Source of the DNA: Cheilinus undulatus
Taxonomy: Eukaryota > Chordata > Actinopteri > Labriformes > Labridae
Direction: 5' to 3'
Length of the DNA: 64,000 nucleotides
Assembly (NCBI RefSeq): GCF_018320785.1
Contig: NC_054877.1
Span: forward strand, 20,752,329-20,816,328
Below the pieces are notes generated by a model, which was not told the DNA's origin, ran no database searches, and worked only from the letters and a program-made list of their open reading frames with translations. This document shows, piece after piece, positions 11,132 through 27,067 of this stretch (position 1 is the stretch's first letter; each line of letters opens with the position of its first letter). Both the position numbers and the translations under genes were made by a program.

Positions 11132-11602
11132 GGGTAAAATCTGGCAGTCGTTAGCTTGTTTGCTAACTAGCAGGCCAGCGTCTGGGGTCCGATAACGGAG
11201 CTACAAGGCAGACGACGGTCCTGAAAGGGGGTGGCGAAACACAGAGGGTGGAGGAGGAGCTGTTCCAGGGTCTGGCAGAGAACGAAAGCTGTTGAACGGT
11301 CAGGTTAAAATACGGCGGTGGACCTTGGCTCCCCGTGACAAAGCAGTCTGCATAAACCAAAACAAATCGAACTGTGCACTCTAAACGGACACTTAACGGC
11401 CGTACTTGGTACTTGTAGTTACCGAGGCTAAAGCGTTCCATTGGAAAACATACCCTGGTAGACACAGCATTAACAACAACTCCCATAATGCAGTACTCCC
11501 CCGCCCTCATCGTCGCATCCGTTTCCAGTTAGCCACACACCTTCTGCCCACACCCACCCAACCGGCTACTTGGTATGTTGACAATTTAAGACTTTAAACA
11601 TT
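11132..11602 (-). promoter_or_regulatory. kdsr: kdsr 5' flank and likely promoter
   Basis: GC content and CpG density rise over 11160-11560 relative to the flanks, as in TATA-less vertebrate promoters. It lies between the kdsr start and the vps4b poly(A) signals, leaving under 600 bases of intergenic space. No TATA box is seen. The transcription start cannot be placed. Confidence 0.45.
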
Positions 11603-11719
11603 TTTATTTACACTTCTGTTGATGAGCTTACACCTCTGATGTAAATAGCTTTTCACTGTAGTGGCTTTGCTTCAAAATAAAAGCACACAACTTTTTATTA
11701 TGTAGCTACAACTTTTATT
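11603..11719 (-). terminator. vps4b: Cluster of three vps4b poly(A) signals
   Basis: AATAAA on the minus strand occurs at 11714-11719, 11694-11699 and 11603-11608 within an AT-rich tract. They are the natural 3' ends for vps4b, giving a 3'UTR of roughly 1.4 kb. Confidence 0.55.
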
Positions 11720-13093
11720 TACATTACAGAAATGGAAAACAGAATCGTATGACTGGGCGACCTTTTACACAAAATAAAATGCTGTTGTGTATATGTAAAG
11801 ACATTTACAGAAAAGAAAAAAAATCTTCCCCAACAAAACTTGGACAGTTTTCACACCTTATGAATAGAAGAGTACAGCTGTATACAGTCTCTTTGAGAGC
11901 TTACATGAAATGTGCAAGTATTATACATGACTTAGGTGTAGTGACAAAGCACTGGTTACATATGCAGTATAATCGATTTAGAAATAAGCACATAAAAAGA
12001 ATCTTGCAAGCTTTTCTAGAAGGCACATGATGCACACTGCCACTTATGGCTACATATATAGCTCATGCTTGGAGATGCATTCCTATGTAGTAGAAGTATA
12101 CAAGAAGATGATCCCTTTACATGAGCCAACAGTATTCCCACTTCAACACCTCAGTTTTGTTTTCATAAACTTTGCAATGTGACTTTATCTTTATATAAGG
12201 CTTAGTTTTTTGCAGTTTGTATATTAAGTATTAATCAGCAAAGCCTTGGGATAGTAACAAAAAGTATATGAAAAGTAGATTGCAGAAGAAAACTGTGAGC
12301 TAAGAAAGAATGGTATTCAAAGCTATTGGGTCCTTGTAAAGTTATGTTGGTCTGGCACCATTGGTGATCAACCCTTGAAGACAATTTTTAATTCTAACGA
12401 CTGAGTCCACAAATACAATGGTCATTTAGAAAGAAACTGAGTGAAGAACCCTAATTTACACAGGTCCTGTGATGCAGCTCTCATCCTGAGAATTTGAATG
12501 TCTTCCACATCAAGACATTAATGACATTTCATGCCTGCTGATCCTATGAAGTCAGCTTCACTCCTCTCCAGCCCAATTTTAACATTCCACAAAGAACAGT
12601 ATACATTATAAAATGCTTGTTTCTATAATTTCTAAGTGATATGTTACTTGCCGAGCAAGACTTATTCTGGCTGGAAGAGAAAGACACAACAGCTAATCCT
12701 CATCTTAAATTATCTCAATTCCAATATCTGACTTGCATTGAATGTTGTGTGTTTCTGCCATAAGTTTCTGTACGTCCCTTGGGTATTCTACTCATCCAAA
12801 CCTTTGGTCTTTAGTGCATACGTCAAACTTAATTCCCTCTATCATAGTGATATTTTAAAGGTCAGCTGCTGATGGAAAGTCTTTCAGTCTTTGGACAATG
12901 GTAAATATCTAATAAAACAGGTCCTCAACCTCGTGTGTGGTTATCAAATTGGCAAAACAGAGCAGTAATCTTGCCTATGTTTGATAAACCATCAGGCCTG
13001 GTGAATGATTACAATAAGACAGAGAGAGAGAAAAAAAAAAGAGAGACAATCAGAATTCCTTTGCTTTGGTTTGGTTTGGCTCAGCGATCCCAC
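11720..13093 (-). other. vps4b: vps4b 3'UTR (inferred)
   Basis: AT-rich, repeat-poor sequence between the vps4b stop and the poly(A) cluster. The 93-codon plus-strand open frame at 11749-12030 is antisense and shows no family features. Confidence 0.5.
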
Positions 13094-18152
<5,059 letters not shown>

Positions 18153-18640
18153 AAGGCCCGATCAGTCGTCCAACAATCGAAAAGGAAACAACAGCGCCGC
18201 GGGCAAACAACTTTTAAACAAACTGTTTCAGAATTAAATCTTAAAATTAGACTTTCTGCGAGACCATCGATGTTTTACAAGGCTTGTTTTCGTTTCTTGG
18301 ATCGCTCCGAATACGACCGAGGAAGGAACTTCCGCATTGAAAAGTCGATACTTGCGTGTACGGAATGCGGTGACGTCAAGACGTATGCAAGATACAGCTC
18401 AGGGCATAGACTCGCAGATGAGGTTTTATTAACAGTCAATCGATAAAGCAAAGGGCCGACTTTTTAATTTTTAAAGATTGTATATCTAACACTACGACAA
18501 AAAATAAATTAGACTACTCTGTAATTCGATCGATAATATGTTAAATTCACTCTGAGAGCAGAGGACCTGCTACTGTCAAGGACTGTTTAGATCAGCGGTT
18601 CTCAGCTGGTCAGTTCCTGATGTACTATGGTCTTATTGGA
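18153..18640 (-). promoter_or_regulatory. vps4b: vps4b 5'UTR and promoter
   Basis: CpG-containing sequence directly upstream of the vps4b ATG, without a TATA box, as expected for a housekeeping gene. It includes the full palindromic cAMP-response element TGACGTCA at 18371-18378. The TSS probably lies between 18180 and 18350, but this is inference. Confidence 0.5.
18371..18378. promoter_or_regulatory. CRE/ATF palindrome TGACGTCA
   Basis: A perfect eight-base CREB/ATF site about 220 bases upstream of the vps4b start codon, a typical distance for a promoter-proximal CRE. Function is inferred from the motif and its position. Confidence 0.45.
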
Positions 18641-18642
18641 TG

Positions 18643-20072
<1,430 letters not shown>

Positions 20073-20690
20073 TAATTAGTTTTTTTTCAATGATTCCAAT
20101 GAACCACAATTCAAAGGCAATGCCTGGTTTCACATTAGTTGATTTTCACTACATTTTTATTTATTATTACTTTTGTCATTTCAAGTTATTTCAGTAACCA
20201 CTGTGGGTTTTAATGGAAGCGTACTAACAACTTTTTCCATGTGTGTTCATCGATACATTTTATTTTACTCTGATTTTCCATTGAATTTTTTTTTTTTTTT
20301 TTTTGCAATATCTAGACTCATATCACGCCTTTTCTGGGGGGAAACAAAACTGATTTTGTCATTTAATGTGTTAATTGCTCAAAATATCAAGAAAACAACC
20401 ATCATGGAGAACAGAGGTAAATACAATGTATTCATTCATGTTAATTTAAGGTTTCTATAACCTCAAGCATGTTTCATTCTTTAATTCAGTAATTTTTTGT
20501 TCCATAAATGATATAAGCTTTGATATTCTTTGTGAAATTAATTTAAGTTGTTGAAAATGTCCAGAGTTTTGGTCTCTACTGCTCATTTTCTGAGGCTTGA
20601 CCTGACAGAATAACTGTTTTAGATCACTTTAACTGTTGGATCGCACAAAACTTTCTGCAACTAAATAATTCAAAATCTGAAATTATATTA
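20073..20690. other. AT-rich intergenic sequence
   Basis: Includes a T tract near 20288-20305. No gene or recognisable element. Confidence 0.35.
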
Positions 20691-21785
20691 TTCAGTCCAC
20701 AACAGCAACCTTGGTCACTGTGTTTTGAATATCAAACCTCAAGCCTCATTCATTATATTACATTACATTACATTACATAACATTATATTATCTTATTCTG
20801 TATTTTATAATATTAAATAATATAATAAAATATTATATTATCTTAATATTATATAATATAAATATTATATTATATTAGGCTTCTCATTGGTGTTAACAGA
20901 CACCACATCACCTCAATTTAGCTTCCCTACATTGGCTCTCAGTTAATTTAAAACTGATTTTAAGATTTTACTAATTACTTTTAATGCATGTATGGGTCTG
21001 GCTTCAAGCTAATATCTGAATTATTAACCCCCTGTGAGCCAGCCCGCAGCCTTAAATCCTTGAGTTGGGGCCTCCTTTTGCTCCACAGTGAAGACTTAAA
21101 ACCCAAGGTTATCAAGCATTTTCCATCAGGGCCCCTTGACTTTGGAATGACCTATCTGAGGATATACATCATGCAGAATCAGTAGCATCTTTAAAATCAC
21201 TTTCCAAACTCATTTTTTACAGACTTGCTTTTATGTGATGTCTTCTTATTTTGTTTTTATCTTCTATCTTCCTGAATCTAGGCATACTTCAACTCCTCTT
21301 AATATTTTACTTGCGTTTGTTCCTTGTTAATCTCAATTTATTTCATGTCCTATTGGCTATGTTTTAATTGTTATTGCCATCCTCTCCCAATTTTTGTATC
21401 TCTTTTACTGTTTTACTTCTCAATACCTTTGCTATTATATTTATTAATTTTACTGACTTTATGTTTATAGACCTATTTTATTTGGATTTTTCCCTTTATA
21501 TTTGACCAATTTACTGACTTCTCTTGTGAAATTGTATTGCCTTTTACTGATTTTATCTTTCTTTTTCATTGTATTTATCTTTGTTTCTCTTCTAATTTTC
21601 CACATCTTCTTAGTTTTGGTCCTCTCAGTCTCTACCTGTACTGATGTTGTTTGTGTCATTATTCTGCTATCATTGTCTTTTGTTGGGTTCTGTTACTTTA
21701 TTCCTCTGTTTGCTTTTTCACATGTCAATGTTCTTTGAAAACCCTTGTTTTTAAAAGTGCAATTCAATTAAAGTTATTATCATCA
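20691..21785 (+). mobile_element. Decayed L2/Rex1-type LINE 3' end
   Basis: Plus-strand translation gives SELLTPCEPARSLKS and nearby LYLKDLLHP-like remnants, which match the end of the reverse transcriptase protein of fish L2/Rex1-like LINEs. It ends in 'aattaaagttattatcatcat', a tail of the type these elements use. An AT microsatellite interrupts it at 20756-20875. It sits where the missing 3' exons of the MIT-only gene copy would be expected. Confidence 0.65.
20756..20875. repeat. ATTAC/TATAT microsatellite
   Basis: Tandem ATTAC units followed by an irregular ATATTA tract, nearly pure A and T over 110 bases. Confidence 0.8.
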
Positions 21786-22099
21786 TAAAATGAAAAACTG
21801 TGTGTGGTGCTTTGGACAGCTAATTTGAGATTGACGAACGGCTTTTCTTACATTTGCCTTCTGGTTGTGACGTATTTCTTAATAGAAAACCTATGGGTCA
21901 TACACCCAAATTAAATTTGTTGAGCCTCTAAAAGTGTTAAATTAAAAACATAATACCAGATTATAGATGCACTGTTATTATCCTCATTTTGAAATGAAGC
22001 ATTAGCTATGACACACTGGAATTAGCTCTTCAATTTAAAAATATCTTGAATGACTTTTAAAATGTCCGGTTCAGCTTATCAACTCCATCTGGAACCTTT

Positions 22100-22105
22100 T
22101 TTAAT
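22100..22105 (-). terminator. Candidate poly(A) signal ATTAAA of the MIT-only gene
   Basis: The minus-strand ATTAAA lies 36 bases beyond the stop codon at 22141. It is the most common variant poly(A) hexamer and would end the message with a very short 3'UTR. Confidence 0.35.
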
Positions 22106-22140
22106 AGGACAAAAACTAATTATAATTATTTGTGGAAAAA

Positions 22141-24978
22141 TCATATATATTTCATTCTTATTGCAACCTCTTTCTTGTCTAGGTACTCTTGTAGTTCCTC
22201 CACTCTGTCCAGGTATTGTTTGCATTTATCTCTGAGCTTCTGGTTGCCATCTTTACCCTGTGGTTCACCTGTTGAGATGAAGAGCACTCATTAACATCAT
22301 TCTGCAACATAATTATTGTCAAGACCTTTTATAAACTATTGTAGCAAGTTATGAGTGCACAAGTTTAGGCTGTCACATACACAGATAAAAACATATTAGT
22401 TACTACTAATCAATACAGACTGTTAGGATGACAGGAAAGGCCCAATTTATTTTCCATAATGTTTAAGAGTGAATCTTGGGAGCATTTTCCTCTAGCCATG
22501 GTGACGTACGTTTTATAATATGGAGGAAATATTTGACAGCATGCTGGTAGGAGAGGATGGCCTCTTCATAGTTCCCAGCCTCATCTTCCTGTGAAGCCTT
22601 CTGTGCCACTGCAATAGCTTTCTAAAAAGACAGAAAAATTAATCAATAGGTCAGATACCTTTGGAAATCATGTTTGTACAAAAACTCCCAAAATACAGGA
22701 TCCTCAAACTTAGCGAGATTACATTACTTCAGACACTTACAGACATAAATTGCAGCCAACACAAAAATACAGACTTTCAGTGCCTATAAAAAGTATTTAC
22801 CCTCTTAGATCTTTTACTTGTAGCTCATTAAGAGGCCACCAAGACACTTTTGACTACTCTGAAAGAGTTGCAAGCTTCAGCAGCTGAGCTGGGAGAGACT
22901 CTACATGCAACTGTTGCCCCTGTTCTTCACCAGTCTAAGCTTTATGGGAGAAAGGCAAAGAGACAGCCACTGATAAAGAAAACAGAGTTTGCCAAAAGGC
23001 ATGTGGGAGACTCCATGATCTTTTTTTTTTGGATTAAAAATTTTTATTGGTTTTCATTTAACATTGAATACATACAGACAGAATCCTTCCCCAGTGCCCA
23101 CCCCTGGTCATCACTATGGATACAATCAGTCTTGGTTGTAAGCCTCGATAACTTTCCATCTTAAACATGGATGTGTTAAATTATCAAAATAAAAACAGAA
23201 GATTCAGACCATACTCCAATAAAACAGGAACAGTAATGTTAGAACAATAATGATCATAATAAAATAGTCTTAAAGAAAAAATGAAAGAAAAGTAAAATGT
23301 TCCCTTGATAGTTGTCTTCTTCTGTACAGTAGTATTAAAAAAAAACAACAGGTAGATAAGAAATGTATAAATTAAAAAATGATTATTAAATAAAAGCTAA
23401 TAATAACTAAAAAAACTAAACTAGAAATAAATAAATAAATACAGACATCTCATGGAATATGACCATCATCATAAACCCCCACAAATTTCAAATATAACCT
23501 TCCAAACTGTTTACAGGACATCCTTTCAAATGCTGCCACTCGGGCCGTTTCAGCAGTCCATTCTTGGAATGAGGGCACAACCTCCATCTTCCACCCTCTG
23601 ACCAGAATCTGTCTGCCTATCAGGACACTTGTTTGAATCCAACTTTTAACATGTTTTTCATATCCATTTAAAACTGAGTCATCAACTAAAACAAATAGTC
23701 TGGGACAGAAAGGGATTTGAATCCTTGTAATATCACTAAAATTGTTATGTATTCTGTCCCAAAATTCTTGTACTTTGTCACAGGACCATAAAACATGCAA
23801 TGGCCTAAGACTCCATGATCAAGTAGAAGAAAGTTCTTTGGTCTGATGCGATCAAAATGGTGCTTTTTGCCCATCAGACAAGACGCTATGTTTGACTGAC
23901 ACCAAACACTGCACATCACAACAGACACACCCTCACCACTGTGAAGCACGATGATGCTGCCACCACCGTGCTTCACCACTGTGAAGCACGGTGGTGGCAG
24001 CATCATGCAGTGGGGATGCTTCTCAGGAGCATCATGCTGGCGACTCTTTAATATTTTCTTATTCATCACATTTAATATTGTTATCACAATATACCCCCAG
24101 AAACCACAGAAATTTGGGGTGGCCAGATGGGGCCACTGAAAATCTTGGGGTGGCACAACAAAACCAATATCCATGACTGAATAATTTAAAAGTTTCTGCA
24201 ATGCTTTTGCATGGACTATATTTAAAAAATTCTATTAGGAGGGATCTGTGAAGGACATAATAAAAAAGATTATCAGGTTATTTCTTTTTTTCATAAATGG
24301 TCCTCTGCCTTTGTTACTGTCATCTGTCCAGCATCTATCTTTTTTTTACCATTACCAAGGTGATGGTCAACATGGCTGAAGCCCCCACTGTGTTCACCCC
24401 TTTGTACACACATTAATCCTTTTATTTTGGAAATAAATTGTCAGCGCTTGTAAGGTGTTGGAACTGTTAAATGTAGTCTAAGTCCACTGTAGGCCTAGAA
24501 TATATCTGTAGCCTATACAACATTTCCCTGAATAAAAACAAAGAGAAACTCTGATCAGCGTTATAAGCTTGATCTAAAAATGATGGCATCTTATTTTAAA
24601 CCACTTAATAAAGTAGACAAGTTTTCACAGACTACCACTGAATCTGTGGAGTTGCTGTGAAACACTATTTATGTTCAGTGATGGAAGAAAATGAGCAAAT
24701 GGAAATAATGACCAGTAACTCCTGCTCTCAATCTAAGGATTGCTAAGACTTTTACAACAGCAGAAGTAATACTGAGAACGCACAAAAATACATCAAGAAG
24801 GTCTTACATTGAATCCTAATGAAGCACTTGCCAAAATGAAAGCTGTCAGACATCAAACAGCCGATAGCTCAAGGCTACACGATACGTTTGAGTTAAGTTA
24901 AAGCGGCACTCCGCAGACAAACTAGAAGCTTTCAGTTTTAAAAAAAGGCTACCCTACCTGTAAATTAGTAGGCTCCAT
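22141..24978 (-). CDS. MIT-domain-only tandem duplicate of vps4b (three exons)
   Basis: Minus-strand exons 24958-24978 (MEPTNLQ), 22510-22621 and 22141-22268 give an open 86-residue frame with GT-AG splicing. Exon 2 is 112 bases, as in vps4b, and the junction phases are identical. About 42 of 71 aligned residues match vps4b, including [19 protein letters not shown] and the helix-3 run [16 protein letters not shown], which in VPS4 docks ESCRT-III tail motifs. Eight codons later (VAIRMKYI) comes a stop, so the linker and AAA ATPase are absent. No AAA exon is found between here and vps4b. GAG followed by GTTGCA at 22168/22167 could alternatively be a phase-0 donor. It may be an isolated MIT protein that binds ESCRT-III, an alternative 5' end of vps4b, or a pseudogene that has kept its frame. 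The first intron carries Tc1 and L1 insertions. Confidence 0.7.
23021..23807 (-). mobile_element. 5'-truncated L1-type LINE nested in the Tc1 remnant
   Basis: A 787-base insertion with a 13-base target duplication AGACTCCATGATC (23008-23020 and 23808-23820) and a 10-base poly(T) on the left, which is the poly(A) of a minus-strand element. The minus-strand open frame 23450-23800 reads [16 protein letters not shown], the cysteine-containing end of L1 ORF2. Truncation is at the 5' end, as usual for L1. Confidence 0.85.
23951..24006. repeat. Perfect 26-base palindrome with 4-base spacer
   Basis: The arms 23951-23976 and 23981-24006 are exact reverse complements separated by CACT. The sequence is the transposase segment encoding VKHGGGSIM in both orientations, with a further partial direct copy just to the left (23930-23950). 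It can form a long hairpin. Confidence 0.9.
24046..24957. other. Remainder of intron 1 of the MIT-only gene
   Basis: Unassigned sequence, part of it (24090-24160, 'ggggtggccagatggggcc') GC-rich and repeat-like. No exon resembling vps4b was found in it. Confidence 0.35.
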
Positions 24979-25437
24979 TCAGAGTCCTGTGAGAATCAAC
25001 ACACAAAGCAGTCACACCGTGTTGCCCGCCTGTCTCATGTATGTCACTGTAAAACAAGTTCCTGTTTGCTTATCACTCCCTCTGCTCTGACACGAGCGTC
25101 CCAGAAAAAGAAGCCTGTTCAGTCCGAGGAATGGCAACAATGCCGAAACCCTCCTGCAAGTGAGTCACGGCGTCTAATTGTTGTCGCACAAGTTACAGAG
25201 ACAATGGAAGTTGCTGAGCCATGTTTTAATAACCATAACAGACTGACGTAGGCTAAAATGACTAAGGTAAGGACTCTCGTTGACGTAACAGTAACACGAA
25301 ACGTAGAACAAGTAAGACACTATCTGTTGCATGTGTAATATAATATGGTAGCTCTGATTACCGACTGCAACGTGACATGTAAAATCCGCGACTTTTGATG
25401 AGAACCAAATTCCACCTTGTTGTAATGTCTGGTCTCT
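24979..25437 (-). promoter_or_regulatory. 5' flank of the MIT-only gene
   Basis: Moderately CpG-bearing single-copy-looking sequence upstream of the minus-strand ATG at 24978. No TATA box. It faces lama3 head to head. Confidence 0.3.
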
Positions 25438-25451
25438 CCACTAGATGGCGC
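25438..25451 (+). promoter_or_regulatory. CTCF-like core motif
   Basis: CCACTAGATGGCGC fits the vertebrate CTCF core consensus CCASYAGRKGGCRS at every position. It lies in the intergenic space between the MIT-only copy (minus) and lama3 (plus), where a boundary element would be sensible. Binding is not shown. Confidence 0.5.
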
Positions 25452-25498
25452 CATAAGCTAATTGCAAAAGTGCAGTCTGTCTGTAAGATACCGCCTTG

Positions 25499-26042
25499 TA
25501 GTGATGGGAATTTAGTGTCCTTTAAGTGATCCGCATCATTTGGTTCGGCTCAGGAAGAAGAACTGACTCTTTCGGCTCCCAAACAGTTCTTTTTTCAGGT
25601 GCAAGTTATGCTCATTTAACCAGCCAGATTTAGCAATGTCATCACATATGGTTATTTGTGCCTGTATTTTAGTCCAGTTGTTCTTAGTTTTTTGAATTGA
25701 TGAAAATACCATGCTATTATTTTATTAAATATACTTTACTGCCCCCCCCCAAACCCCTTGTGGGTCAAATTAAATCTGCTCACTAGCTGGAATGTATGAA
25801 ACACCCAGTATAATTAATGTTGTACCATCAAGCTTATCCCTACTGTGAGATATGCCTGTGGAAGTTTGTAGAAAAGATTATTCCTGCTAATCAATCAGAT
25901 ATCACAAAAACAACTTACATAAAAATAAAACCAAAAATTGTTACAATGATATAAAACGGCTCTCAAACGGGATCCGGCTCTTCTCGGTCACATAAAAGAG
26001 TCTGCTCTTTGAACCTGCTCGTTCATGAACGACCCATCACTA
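25499..26042. mobile_element. hAT-type MITE
   Basis: 544 bases with inverted ends TAGTGATGGG...CCCATCACTA and 8-base flanks CCGCCTTG/CCACTTTG (6 of 8 identical), fitting an aged hAT target duplication. It carries the 'ttcggctc...' / 'gaacgacccatcac' sub-terminal sequence seen in fish hAT MITEs. No transposase. Confidence 0.75.
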
Positions 26043-26818
26043 CCACTTTGGCTTTTGATTTGGAGCTCGAGGGACCATGCTTAATGAGGTAAAAAAAAAA
26101 AAAGGAAAGCACTTTAAAAAAAGGATGACAATTAAGGTTTTACAGTTAGAGGCTTTACTAATTATCAAGTCATTATCGTTCAATTTTGTGTTCGCAGTTC
26201 TTAACCAGCCATTGCACTTGCATTTAGCCTACAGCTAAATTTATAAGGCTATAGCTTAAATAGTAGGGAAAATAGGCAAGAAGCTGCGCTTTTTGAATTT
26301 CAAGCCTGTAAAAGATATAATTTTAAGATTCTTTATGACTACATTTTAAATAATATGAAAGTTTTGTTTTGTAAATGTTATCATTTGCACACTAAACGTG
26401 TATATTTTTTTCTTGTGTTTGAATGTCAGAGATTTACGAAGTGTTTAAAGAAAATAAATTAGGCGTGCAGCTGGGTGACGCAGTGTAAACTGTGATAGGA
26501 GACCTTTGGCCCCCCTCGGTGGATTAGCATCGAGCTCCGACCGTCGACAGCCTGACACCTGATAGCTGCAGAGTGGCGCTCAGTCTGCTCAGGAGGAAGA
26601 AGGAGTTGGTGTTAGTTTGGAAACATGCGGCGGAAAGAGAGCTTACCGCCAACAGAGGAATACCAGCTCATATCTTTTTCACTGACTGTAACCAACGTGC
26701 TATCTCATTGAGAGAGCCTCGCGCAGCCTATTAGGCGTATTTTATGGAGAACTATAGATGACAAGACCTGCACGCTGCGGGTTGCTCTCAGCATCTACTG
26801 GGATCTTTACTGTGGATC
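26043..26818 (+). promoter_or_regulatory. lama3: lama3 5'UTR and promoter region
   Basis: AT-rich up to about 26440, then noticeably GC- and CpG-richer to the ATG at 26819 ('cggtggattagcatcgagctccgaccgtcgac'). The 5'UTR probably begins after 26500. No TATA box is seen in the CpG-rich part. The TSS is not determinable. Confidence 0.4.
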
Positions 26819-27067
26819 ATGGCAAGAGGGATGACGGGAGCTCATCTCCTCGCTTTATTTTTTGCTTTTTCAGTAACACTTTTCAGGGAAACAGATGGAC
26901 AAGAAACAGGCTATAGTTTGAGTCCTCCGTATTTCAACCTCGCTGAAGGGGCGAGTATCTCTGCCACAGCAACCTGCGGTCAGGATGAGGCTGGGGCACC
27001 GAGATATGATTTGTACTGTAAGCTGGTCGGAGGACCTACTACCGGAGTTCTTACTCAGAATATACAG
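26819..27067 (+). CDS. lama3: lama3 exon 1: signal peptide and start of LN domain
   Basis: 83 residues. A hydrophobic leader runs to about residue 22, with a likely cleavage site before the QETGYSLSP stretch. Then come the first LN strands with SATATCG and DLYCKLVGG. The donor GTATGA follows CAG. Confidence 0.92.

Larger units (their letters stand above)
22778..24045 (+). mobile_element. Tc1/mariner remnant in intron 1 of the MIT-only gene
   Basis: The left end is CAGTGCCTATAAAAAGTATTT, a common fish Tc1 terminus. The plus strand carries transposase pieces: RRPPRHF-like start, EFAKRHVGD at about 22990-23010, and after the L1 insertion [12 protein letters not shown] and a [10 protein letters not shown]-like region with frame breaks. 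The right terminus was not found, so it is a 3'-truncated copy. It hosts an L1 insertion and a perfect palindrome. Confidence 0.7.
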
